This document shows, in pieces, positions 56,249-64,000 of a stretch of 64,000 bases of DNA (its first letter is position 1; each line of letters starts with the position of its first letter). The DNA comes from Corynebacterium haematomassiliense (GTDB lineage: Bacteria; Actinomycetota; Actinomycetes; Mycobacteriales; Mycobacteriaceae), in NCBI RefSeq assembly GCF_013978595.1, contig NZ_JACDTZ010000002.1, forward strand, positions 248,001 through 312,000. Reading direction: 5' to 3'. Below the pieces are notes generated by a model. That model was not told the DNA's origin. It made no database searches and saw only the letters and a program-made list of their open reading frames with translations. The translations under genes and the position numbers were made by a program.

Positions 56249-59200
56249 ATGAACCCGGATAACCTCCCGCTTCACGACCTGCCCGCCTTCAGCAAGATCC
56301 TGGTGGCCAACCGCGGCGAAATCGCCGTCCGCGCCTTCCGTGCAGCATTCGAGACCGGCGCGAAGACCGTCGCCGTGTACCCCCGCGAGGACCGCAACTC
56401 CTTCCACCGCCCGTTCGCGGACGAGGCCGTCCAGATTGGCGAGCCGGGCCAGCCGGTGAAGTCCTACCTGGACATCGACGAGATCATCCGCGCCGCGAAG
56501 GAAACCGGCGCGGACGCGATTTACCCAGGCTACGGGTTCCTCTCCGAGCGCGCCGACCTGGCGCGAGCCTGCCGCGACAACGGCATTAAGTTCATCGGCC
56601 CCTCCCCGGAAACGCTGGATCTGACGGGCGACAAGTCCGCCGCCGTCCAGGCCGCGGAGCGCGCCGGTCTGCCGGTGCTGAAGGACTCCGAGCCTTCCGA
56701 CGACCCGAAGCAGCTGGCGGAGTACGCCAAGGACTTCGAGTTCCCGGTCTTCGTCAAGGCAGTTGCAGGCGGCGGCGGACGCGGTATGCGCTTTATTGAG
56801 CGACCGGAGGACGTCGAGAAGCTTGCTGCTGAAGCCTCCCGTGAAGCAGAGGCCGCGTTCGGCGATCCGAACGTCTACATCGAGCGCGCCGTGATCCGCC
56901 CGCAGCACATCGAGGTGCAGATCATGGCGGACTCCCACGGCAACGTCGTGCACCTGTTTGAGCGCGACTGCTCCGTGCAGCGCCGCCACCAGAAGGTCGT
57001 GGAGATCGCCCCCGCGCAGCACATCACCGAGGAGCAGCGCCAGCGCATCTGCCAGGACGCGGTGAACTTCTGCAAGGAGATCAACTACGAAGGCGCCGGC
57101 ACCGTCGAGTTTCTCGTGGACGAGTCCGGCAACCACGTCTTCATCGAGATGAACCCGCGCGTGCAGGTCGAGCACACCGTGACCGAGGAAGTCACCGGCA
57201 TCGACATCGTGAAAAACCAGATGTACATTGCCGCCGGCGCGAAGCTGGAGCAGCTCCACCTCACCCAGGACCTCATCGAGGTCAACGGCGCCGCCCTGCA
57301 GTGCCGCATCACCACCGAGGACCCCGCCAACGGCTTTAGGCCGGACTCCGGCGTGGTCACCGGCTACCAGTCCCCGGGCGGCGCGGGCGTGCGTCTCGAC
57401 GGCAACGTGGCCGTCGGCACCACCATCACCCCGAACTTCGACTCGCTGCTGGTGAAGATGACCTGCCGCGGCCGCAACTTCCAGGTCGCCGTGGACCGCG
57501 CGCTGCGCGCCTTAAACGAGTTCACCATTAACGGCCTGTCCACCAACATCGGCTTCCTGCGCGCCCTTCTGAGCGAGCCGGAGTTCCGCCACGAGCGCAT
57601 CAACACCGGCTTCATCGCGGACCACCCGAACCTGCTGGAAGCGCCGGCAGCAGCCGACGACGCCGGCAAGATCCTCAACTACCTGGCGTCCGTGACGGTG
57701 AACCAGCCCAACGGTCCGCGCCCGACCAACATCCGCCCGTCCAAGAAGCTGCCGGAGGCCAACTACGGCGACCTGCCGCGCGGCTCCCGCGACGAGCTGC
57801 TCGAGCTCGGCCCGGCAAAGTGGGCGGAGAAGCTGCGCAACCAGACCGCGCTGGGTGTCACCGAGACCACCTTCCGCGACGCGCACCAGTCGCTTTTGGC
57901 CACCCGCATCCGCACCAACACCCTGGTCGCTGCGGCGAAGCACGTCGGCCACCTCACCCCGGAGCTGACCTCCGTGGAGGCTTGGGGCGGCGCCACCTAC
58001 GACGTGGGCATGCGCTTCCTCCACGAGTCGCCCTGGATGCGCCTGGACGAGCTGCGCGAGGCCATGCCGAACGTGAACATCCAGATGCTGCTGCGCGGCC
58101 GCAACACCGTGGGCTACACCCCGTACCCGGACTCCGTGACCAAGGCGTTCGTGCGCGAGGCCGCCACCTCCGGCATCGACATCTTCCGCATCTTCGACGC
58201 GCTCAACGACGTCTCGCAGATGCGCCCGGCCATCGAAGCGGTGCTGGAGACCAACACCACCGTCGCCGAGGTGGCCATGGCCTACTCCGGCAACCTGATG
58301 GACCCGGCGGAAGACCTGTACACGCTGGACTACTACCTCAAGTTGGCCGAGGAGATCGTCGACGCCGGCGCCCACGTCCTGGCCATCAAGGACATGGCGG
58401 GCCTGATGCGCCCGGCAGCCGCCGCCAAGCTGGTCACCGCGCTGCGCGAGCGCTTTGACCTGCCGGTGCACGTGCACACCCACGACACCGCGGGCGGCCA
58501 GCTGGCCACCTATCTGGCAGCCGCGAACGCTGGTGCCGACGTGGTCGACGTCGCCTCTGCGCCGCTGGCGGGCACCACCTCGCAGCCGTCCATGTCCGCC
58601 CTCGTCGCCGCCTTTGCGGAGACGGAGCGCGACACCGGCATCGACCTGCAGGCCGTCTTCGACATGGAGCCCTACTGGGAGGCCGTGCGCCAGGTCTACG
58701 CCCCGTTCGAGTCCGGCATCCCGGGCCCGACCGGCCGCGTGTACAAGCACGAGATCCCGGGCGGCCAGCTGTCCAACCTGCGCACGCAGGCCAAGGCGCT
58801 GGGTCTGGAGGACCGCTTCGAGCTCATCGAGGACTACTACGCCGGCGTGAACGAAATCCTCGGCCGCCCGACCAAGGTCACCCCGTCCTCCAAGGTCGTC
58901 GGCGACCTAGCGCTGCAGCTGGTGGGCCAGGGTGTCAGCCCGCAGGAGTTCGCCGAAAACCCGCGCAAGTACGATATCCCGGAATCCGTCATCGGCTTCC
59001 TGCAGGGTGAGCTGGGCACGCCTCCGGGCGGCGGGCCGCTGCTGCGCGACAAGGCGCTGGAAAACCGCAGCGAGGTCGACCACACCGTGAAGGTGCCGGA
59101 GGAGCTCGCCGCCGACCTCCAGTCGGAGGACCACGACACCCGCCGCGCCGCCCTGGACAAGCTGCTCTTCCCGAAGCAGTACGCCGAATACCAGGAGCAC

Positions 59201-59677
59201 TTGCGCACCTACGGCATCACCGACCAGCTCGGCGACAAGGCGTTCTTCTACGGCCTCGAAGAGGGCGAGGAGACCATGATCTGGTACGGCGAGATCGACG
59301 AGAACCGCCCGCCGCTGGTGGTCAGCCTCGAGGCCGTGGGCGAACCGGACGAGAAGGGCATGCGCCAGGTCATCCTCACCGTCAACGGCCAGGTTCGCCC
59401 GATCACCGTGCGCGACGAGTCCGCCGAGTCCTCCGTCGCCGAGGTGGAGAAGGCCGACTCCTCCAACCCGGGGCATGTGGCAGCGCCGTTCGCCGGTGCC
59501 GTCACGGTGACCGTCAAGGAAGGCGACGAGGTTAAGGCCGGCGACCCGGTGGCAACCATCGAGGCCATGAAGATGGAGGCCGCGATCTCCGCCACCAAGG
59601 ACGGCAAGATCGAGCGCGTCGCGTTCACCCAGCCGACCAAGGTGGAAGGCGGCGACCTCGTGGTGGTCATCGCCTAG
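56249..59677 (+). CDS. pyc: Pyruvate carboxylase
   Basis: This 1142-residue single-chain biotin enzyme carboxylates pyruvate to oxaloacetate (anaplerosis). Domains: biotin carboxylase (about 1-460; [38 protein letters not shown]), carboxyltransferase (about 540-820; GVTETTFRDAHQSLLATR, HVHTHDTAGGQLATYL) and a C-terminal biotinyl domain with K1108 in EAMKMEAA. ATG 56249 with GAAAGGA before it fits the known corynebacterial length; the frame opens at 56201 without a ribosome site. It is flanked on both sides by terminators, hence a single-gene unit. Confidence 0.98.
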   Translation: MNPDNLPLHDLPAFSKILVANRGEIAVRAFRAAFETGAKTVAVYPREDRNSFHRPFADEAVQIGEPGQPVKSYLDIDEIIRAAKETGADAIYPGYGFLSERADLARACRDNGIKFIGPSPETLDLTGDKSAAVQAAERAGLPVLKDSEPSDDPKQLAEYAKDFEFPVFVKAVAGGGGRGMRFIERPEDVEKLAAEASREAEAAFGDPNVYIERAVIRPQHIEVQIMADSHGNVVHLFERDCSVQRRHQKVVEIAPAQHITEEQRQRICQDAVNFCKEINYEGAGTVEFLVDESGNHVFIEMNPRVQVEHTVTEEVTGIDIVKNQMYIAAGAKLEQLHLTQDLIEVNGAALQCRITTEDPANGFRPDSGVVTGYQSPGGAGVRLDGNVAVGTTITPNFDSLLVKMTCRGRNFQVAVDRALRALNEFTINGLSTNIGFLRALLSEPEFRHERINTGFIADHPNLLEAPAAADDAGKILNYLASVTVNQPNGPRPTNIRPSKKLPEANYGDLPRGSRDELLELGPAKWAEKLRNQTALGVTETTFRDAHQSLLATRIRTNTLVAAAKHVGHLTPELTSVEAWGGATYDVGMRFLHESPWMRLDELREAMPNVNIQMLLRGRNTVGYTPYPDSVTKAFVREAATSGIDIFRIFDALNDVSQMRPAIEAVLETNTTVAEVAMAYSGNLMDPAEDLYTLDYYLKLAEEIVDAGAHVLAIKDMAGLMRPAAAAKLVTALRERFDLPVHVHTHDTAGGQLATYLAAANAGADVVDVASAPLAGTTSQPSMSALVAAFAETERDTGIDLQAVFDMEPYWEAVRQVYAPFESGIPGPTGRVYKHEIPGGQLSNLRTQAKALGLEDRFELIEDYYAGVNEILGRPTKVTPSSKVVGDLALQLVGQGVSPQEFAENPRKYDIPESVIGFLQGELGTPPGGGPLLRDKALENRSEVDHTVKVPEELAADLQSEDHDTRRAALDKLLFPKQYAEYQEHLRTYGITDQLGDKAFFYGLEEGEETMIWYGEIDENRPPLVVSLEAVGEPDEKGMRQVILTVNGQVRPITVRDESAESSVAEVEKADSSNPGHVAAPFAGAVTVTVKEGDEVKAGDPVATIEAMKMEAAISATKDGKIERVAFTQPTKVEGGDLVVVIA

Positions 59678-59692
59678 CAGGGGTGTTATCAG

Positions 59693-59728
59693 CACCGCGC
59701 GGACCGTTTCACGGCCGCGCGGTGTTTG
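59693..59728. terminator. Terminator between pyc and the GNAT gene
   Basis: CACCGCGCGG pairs with CCGCGCGGTG around a 12-nt loop, with TTTGCTTTG on the right. It serves pyc (plus strand) and may also serve the convergent GNAT gene. Confidence 0.85.
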
Positions 59729-59770
59729 CTTTGCTGTGCCGAGGCGCGCTCGGGCACCGGCGACACCGGC

Positions 59771-60274
59771 CTACGCGGTGAAGTCCTCCACGTCCACGAC
59801 CATGACGTTGTCCTCGCCCTCGACATTCTTGAAGCCGAACTTCTCGTAGCGGTGGCGCGCCCGGTCGTTGTCCGGGTCCACCCACAGCGCCACCTTCGGC
59901 GCGCCCTGGCGCTTCGCCAGCTCCACCGCCGCCTGCAGCAGCCTCACCGCGAGACGGTTGCCTGCGTAGCGGTTTTCTACCGCGATGGCTATTTCGGGGA
60001 TGTCGGGGGCGAGGTTCGCGTGCCCGTCGTCAGGCGACTGCCAGTACCGCAACCACACGCCACCTGCAGGTACGTGGAATTGATCGAATGCGACGATGCC
60101 GCTTTCGCGCTCCGGGTCCCACTGGCCCACATAAGTTTCGGCGCCTTCGCGCTCGCTGTGGCCGACATCGCCGGCCTCGTTGCCGAAGACGTCGGCGAGG
60201 TAATTCAGCCGACGCAGGTAGGTGCGGTCGGACTCGGTGGCCTCGCGTAGTTGGAACTCAGGTGTGTAATCCAT
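59771..60274 (-). CDS. GNAT-family acetyltransferase
   Basis: This 167-residue single-domain GNAT protein has the acetyl-CoA loop V-x2-R-Y-A-G-N-R-L-A (about 103-113) and the C-terminal YEKFGFKNVEGE typical of the fold. It transfers an acetyl group to an unknown amine. The start at 60274 (MDYTPEF) is preferred to upstream frames. It is divergent from the protease gene (23-nt gap), so they share a control region. Confidence 0.85.
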   Translation of the reverse strand: MDYTPEFQLREATESDRTYLRRLNYLADVFGNEAGDVGHSEREGAETYVGQWDPERESGIVAFDQFHVPAGGVWLRYWQSPDDGHANLAPDIPEIAIAVENRYAGNRLAVRLLQAAVELAKRQGAPKVALWVDPDNDRARHRYEKFGFKNVEGEDNVMVVDVEDFTA

Positions 60275-60297
60275 GCGCTCCACGTTAATCTTTCCCC

Positions 60298-61209
60298 ATG
60301 CTTCGACGCATTTGCCTATCGACGTCCACCGCCCTGGCCCTCGCCGCAACCCCCGCATTCGCCGTGGCAGCGCCCGTGGTGAACGACGCTCCACCCGCCG
60401 CCACCCCCGTGGTCAACCAGGGCGATGTGGTGGACGTGGTGGGCAAAGGGCGCTGCACCATCGCGTTTAACGACCGGGGCCAGAACGTCAGCTACACCGC
60501 CGGGCACTGCGGCGAAGAGGGCGACCGCGCCCTGGTAATGGGGGAGGGGTTCCGCGCCTCCGGCACGTTCCACCCGTCGTCGGCGATGAACGCGGACGAG
60601 GGCACCGCCAACGACTGGGGTGTGATCCGCTGGGCAGATGGCGTGAAGCTGGGCAAGAACGCCATATCCGGGGACGCGGTGGTGGCGCCGTCGCTGATGC
60701 GCTCTGGCGACCCGGTGTGCGTGTACGGCGGCACCAGCAAGAAGACGACGTGCGGCAGCTTCGCAGGCGCCATCGGCAACAACCTCTACTGGGACGGCCC
60801 GTCCGGCAAACCCGGCGATTCCGGAGGCCCGGTGTGGGTGGAGGGCAAGGGCTTTTTGTCCGTCTACACCGGCGTGAGCCTGGCGGTGGGCAGCAAGGGG
60901 GAGGAAGGCCGGCTCAACCGCAGCTCCGTGCCGGACAACGGCCCGCAGGTTAGCCCAGAAGAAGAACTGGAGCTGCTGGCGCAGGCGAAGCGCATCTCAA
61001 CGCCGGTGGTGCACGAAACCGCGGTGCCGGGCGGCACACCGGAAAAGGTGAAAGACGGCGGCAGCTCGGATGTCAGCGCGGTGGGGATCACCGCGATCGT
61101 GCTCGTCGCCCTTGCCGGGGTGCTGCTCGCGCTGCCGCAGATCGTCGGCGCGCTGCCGCCGCAGTATCGCGAGCCGGCGCTGCGGATCATGCAGGGCTGG
61201 GGCTCGTAA
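60298..61209 (+). CDS. Secreted trypsin-like serine protease
   Basis: This 303-residue S1-fold protease has a signal peptide (1-25, cleavage after VAA) and the triad H70 in TAGHC, D106 in NDWGVI and S175 in GDSGGP. Two pairs of cysteines (C53/C71 and C141/C152) could form disulfides. A linker and a C-terminal membrane segment (about 253-277) would anchor it to the outside of the membrane. TAATCT ends 6 nt before the ATG, so the mRNA may be leaderless. The substrate is unknown; quality control of secreted proteins is one possibility. Confidence 0.9.
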   Translation: MLRRICLSTSTALALAATPAFAVAAPVVNDAPPAATPVVNQGDVVDVVGKGRCTIAFNDRGQNVSYTAGHCGEEGDRALVMGEGFRASGTFHPSSAMNADEGTANDWGVIRWADGVKLGKNAISGDAVVAPSLMRSGDPVCVYGGTSKKTTCGSFAGAIGNNLYWDGPSGKPGDSGGPVWVEGKGFLSVYTGVSLAVGSKGEEGRLNRSSVPDNGPQVSPEEELELLAQAKRISTPVVHETAVPGGTPEKVKDGGSSDVSAVGITAIVLVALAGVLLALPQIVGALPPQYREPALRIMQGWGS

Positions 61210-61221
61210 CGGGGGGAGGGG

Positions 61222-63000
61222 CTACTTCAGCTCCATCAGCACTGCGCCCTTGTTTACCTGGCCGCCAACCTCGACGGCCAGGCCGGTCACAGCGCCGGCC
61301 TTGTGGGCCTTGACCGGGTTTTCCATCTTCATCGCTTCCAGCACGACCAGCACGTCGCCCTCGGCGACTTCCTGGCCTTCCTCCACGTTGACCTTGATCA
61401 CGGAGCCCTGCATGGGGGAGGCGACGGCGTCGCCGGAGACGGCTGCCTTGCCTGCCCGGCGCTTCTTCGGCTTGCGCTTGGCGGGACCCGTCGCGACGAG
61501 TTCCTCGGGTAGGGCGACTTCGATGCGGCGGCCGTCGATCTCCACCGCGAAGGTGCGGCGGGCAGGCGTCTCAGTGTCCGCGTCCTCGTCGGTTTCCGGG
61601 GTGGTGGGCAGCTCGCCGTCCCACTCTTCTTCGATCCAGCGGGTGTAGACGCCGAAGCCGTCCTCGTCGCCGACAAACGCCGGGTTGTCCAGGATGGCCT
61701 GGTGGAACGGGATCACGGTGGGGAAGCCGGCCACGACGTACTCGCCGAGGGCGCGGCGGGCGCGCTCGATCGCCTCCCGGCGGGTGGCGCCGGTGACGAT
61801 CAGCTTGGCCAGCATCGAGTCGAACTGGCCGCCCACCACGGATCCTGCGCGCACGCCGGAATCCACGCGCACGCCCGGGCCGGCCGGCTCGGCGTAGGCG
61901 GTGACGGTGCCGGGCGCCGGCATGAAGTTCGCCGCCGCGTCCTCGCCGTTGATGCGGAATTCGATGGCGTGGCCGTGGGGGACCGGATCGGCGTCGATGA
62001 GCAGCTGCTCCCCGCGGGCGATGCGGAATTGCTCTCGCACCAGGTCGATGCCGGTGGTGGCCTCGGTGACGGGGTGCTCCACCTGCAGGCGGGTGTTGAC
62101 CTCCAGGAAAGAGATCAGGCCGTCGGAGCCCACGAGGTACTCCACGGTGCCCGCGCCGAAGTAGGCGGCCTCGCGGCAGATGGCTTTAGCGGAGGCGTGG
62201 ATGCGTTCGCGCTGCTCGTCGGTGAGGAACGGCGCCGGGGCCTCCTCCACAAGCTTTTGAAAACGGCGCTGCAGGGAGCAGTCGCGCGTGCCGACGACCA
62301 CCACGTTGCCGTGCTGGTCCGCCAGCACCTGCGCTTCCACGTGTCGGGCCTTATCCAGGTAGCGCTCCACGAAGCACTCGCCGCGACCGAACGCGGCAGT
62401 GGCCTCGCGGGTGGCGGACTCGTACAGCTCCGGGACCTCCTCGAGCGTGTAGGCCACCTTCATGCCGCGGCCGCCGCCGCCGAACGCCGCCTTGATTGCC
62501 ACGGGCAGGCCGTGTTCTTCAGCGAAGGCGACTACCTCGTCGGCGCCGGCAACCGGGTTCTTCGTGCCCGGCGCCATCGGGGCCTGCGCGGCCTCGGCGA
62601 TGTGGCGGGCGGTGACCTTGTCGCCAAGCGCGGCAATGGCCTCGGGGGAGGGGCCGATCCAGGTCAGGCCTGCGTCGATGACCTTCTGCGCAAACTCCGC
62701 GTTCTCTGACAGGAAGCCGTAGCCCGGGTGGATCGCGTCCGCGCCGGACTTTTCCGCTGCGGCGATGACCTTGTCCATGTCCAGGTAGCTCTCGGCCGCG
62801 GTTTCGCCGCCAAGCGCGAAGGCCTCATCGGCCAACTGCACAAACGGCGCGTCCGCGTCCGGCTCGGCGTACACGGCGACAGACGCGATGCCCTCGTCCA
62901 CACACGCGCGGATGACACGCACGGCGATCTCGCCACGGTTGGCCACCAGCACCTTGGTCACGCGGTTAGGCAAGTCAGTAGTCGCTGCAGTGGTAGGCAC
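61222..63000 (-). CDS. accBC: Acyl-CoA carboxylase alpha chain AccBC
   Basis: This 592-residue biotin carboxylase-BCCP fusion has [15 protein letters not shown] near 18-32, [24 protein letters not shown] and the biotin lysine K558 in EAMKMENP. It serves several beta chains (fatty acid and mycolate carboxylations) in corynebacteria. It lies next to the rhodanese gene as in C. glutamicum, which marks it as the backbone copy; the paralogue at 20914-22716 belongs to the fas operon. The first 15 residues ([15 protein letters not shown]) form an extension lacking in that paralogue. Confidence 0.96.
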   Translation of the reverse strand: MPTTAATTDLPNRVTKVLVANRGEIAVRVIRACVDEGIASVAVYAEPDADAPFVQLADEAFALGGETAAESYLDMDKVIAAAEKSGADAIHPGYGFLSENAEFAQKVIDAGLTWIGPSPEAIAALGDKVTARHIAEAAQAPMAPGTKNPVAGADEVVAFAEEHGLPVAIKAAFGGGGRGMKVAYTLEEVPELYESATREATAAFGRGECFVERYLDKARHVEAQVLADQHGNVVVVGTRDCSLQRRFQKLVEEAPAPFLTDEQRERIHASAKAICREAAYFGAGTVEYLVGSDGLISFLEVNTRLQVEHPVTEATTGIDLVREQFRIARGEQLLIDADPVPHGHAIEFRINGEDAAANFMPAPGTVTAYAEPAGPGVRVDSGVRAGSVVGGQFDSMLAKLIVTGATRREAIERARRALGEYVVAGFPTVIPFHQAILDNPAFVGDEDGFGVYTRWIEEEWDGELPTTPETDEDADTETPARRTFAVEIDGRRIEVALPEELVATGPAKRKPKKRRAGKAAVSGDAVASPMQGSVIKVNVEEGQEVAEGDVLVVLEAMKMENPVKAHKAGAVTGLAVEVGGQVNKGAVLMELK

Positions 63001-63093
63001 GAAGCAATCCCGTCCTTACATTCGGAAAACACAAACCGTTAGAAACGTCGGACAAACGTCGAACCATGTTACAGCGCTACCGCGCCGGCGCAC

Positions 63094-63978
63094 TTAATCT
63101 GCAGCGTTGTCGGGGTTGTCGCCCTTGGCCACCGGCATGCGCACCATGTTTCCCCACTCGGCCCAGGAGCCGTCGTAGAGCGCGACGTTGCTAAAGCCCA
63201 GGATGTGCTTGAGCACGTACCAAGTATGCGAGGAACTCTCGCCGAGCTGGCAGTACACCACCGTCTCGGCGTCCTTGTCGAAGTCGGCGTAGATCGCTTC
63301 AATGTCCTCCAGCGAGCGGAAGCGGGCGTTCGGGAAAACGGAACGGCCCCACGGCACATTCACCGCGCCGGGGATGTGGCCCTGGCGCAGCGACGGCGCG
63401 GAGGAAGGCCCCGGATTCGGGTCTTCGCCCAGGTAGAACGGGGCCGGCCGGGCGTCGATAAGCTGCGCGGGCGTGCGCTCCAGCAACTCCGAAGCAAACG
63501 CGCGGAAGGGCGCATCCTGGCGCTGAACCACCGGGTAGTCCGATCGCGGGTAGTCCGGCACCACAAAGGAAGTGTCGCGCTCTTCGCCCATCCACGCGTC
63601 GCGGCCGCCGTCGAGAAGCCGCACGTCCGGGTGGCCGAACAGCTCGAACACCCACGCGGTGTAGGCCGCCCACCAGTTGGACGAGTCGCCGTAGACCACC
63701 ACAGTGTCGTCGCGGTTGATGCCGCGCGAGCGCATCAGCTCCGCAAACGCCTCGCCGTCGATGAAGTCGCGCACCAGCGGGTCGTTCAAATCCCGCTTCC
63801 AGTCAATGCGCACCGCACCGGGGATGTGGCCGATGTCGTAGAGGAACGCGTCCTCGTCGCTTTCCACGACCTTCAAACCCGGCACGCCCAGGCGGGCGGA
63901 CAGCCACGCCGCGGAAACGAACTTCTCCGGGTGCGCGTACTGCTGGAACTGCGGGGTGTCGTCGAGCTCGATGCCCAT
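63094..63978 (-). CDS. thtR: Thiosulfate/3-mercaptopyruvate sulfurtransferase (rhodanese)
   Basis: This 294-residue protein has two rhodanese domains: an inactive N-terminal one (about 18-140) and a catalytic C-terminal one with C243 in VVYCQLGESS, the persulfide-carrying cysteine of the CxxGxR/S-type loop. It moves sulfane sulfur between thiosulfate and acceptors such as cyanide. It sits 93 bp upstream of accBC in the same direction, the usual corynebacterial pairing. The loop sequence is closer to thiosulfate- than to mercaptopyruvate-type enzymes, but this is not decisive. Confidence 0.92.
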   Translation of the reverse strand: MGIELDDTPQFQQYAHPEKFVSAAWLSARLGVPGLKVVESDEDAFLYDIGHIPGAVRIDWKRDLNDPLVRDFIDGEAFAELMRSRGINRDDTVVVYGDSSNWWAAYTAWVFELFGHPDVRLLDGGRDAWMGEERDTSFVVPDYPRSDYPVVQRQDAPFRAFASELLERTPAQLIDARPAPFYLGEDPNPGPSSAPSLRQGHIPGAVNVPWGRSVFPNARFRSLEDIEAIYADFDKDAETVVYCQLGESSSHTWYVLKHILGFSNVALYDGSWAEWGNMVRMPVAKGDNPDNAAD

Positions 63979-64000
63979 GGTGGCAACCTTTCTTCTCGCT

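Overview
The window comes from a high-GC mycolic-acid actinobacterium, almost certainly a Corynebacterium. It has metX-metY, a monomeric NADP isocitrate dehydrogenase, a single-chain bacterial type I fatty acid synthase, prpDBC with a PrpR/RamB-type regulator, pyc, and an accBC-rhodanese pair. From memory, the order folD / metX-metY / icd / xthA / bioB / trpS / upp / lpdA / prp / pyc / accBC / rhodanese follows the C. glutamicum backbone.

Layout. (1) 1-5.1 kb: the folD end, a DUF3017 membrane protein, an unknown 431-aa protein, a metallophosphoesterase, and the methionine genes metX-metY. (2) 5.1-14.5 kb: an accessory region. It starts with a decayed copy of the icd 3' part. Next is a lower-GC lactococcin-972-type locus with its own promoter: a 50-aa peptide, a multi-TM 'bacteriocin-associated' membrane protein and an ABC ATPase. 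Last is one AlbA_2/ATPase-type regulator gene bracketed by 101-bp direct repeats and split by an IS21-family element, which itself carries an IS256-family element. (3) 14.5-20.8 kb: icd, xthA, bioB-bsaP behind a BioQ-like operator, and a YtrA-type GntR/ABC-transporter operon. (4) 20.9-34.2 kb: a complete fatty-acid-synthesis locus, transcribed accD > fas > accE > accBC-like, with divergent acpS. It has every subunit needed to make malonyl-CoA, use it, and activate the synthase's carrier domain. (5) 34.26-38.35 kb: a second copy of the IS21 element, interrupted by the same IS256 element at a different site. It sits inside a 22-bp inverted repeat. (6) 38.4-51 kb: backbone genes, including a glutamine amidotransferase-like protein, an unknown two-gene module, trpS, a YhjD/YihY-like membrane protein, a D,D-carboxypeptidase, a TRIC/UPF0126 channel-like protein, an internally duplicated unknown protein, a WXG100-like/NlpC pair, upp, an XRE regulator, an M20 amidohydrolase and lpdA. 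(7) 51-64 kb: prpR with divergent prpDBC (methylcitrate cycle), pyc, a GNAT protein, a secreted trypsin-like protease, the second acyl-CoA carboxylase alpha chain, and a rhodanese.

Functional links. bioB/bsaP make the biotin carried by the three biotin enzymes here (two ACC alpha chains and Pyc). accD/accE/accBC supply malonyl-CoA to Fas, and AcpS arms the Fas carrier domain. prpDBC turns propionyl-CoA into pyruvate and succinate, and pyc returns pyruvate to oxaloacetate. Several genes have a -10-like hexamer 6-8 nt before the start codon and no Shine-Dalgarno, the pattern of leaderless mRNAs. No tRNA, rRNA or CRISPR array was seen.
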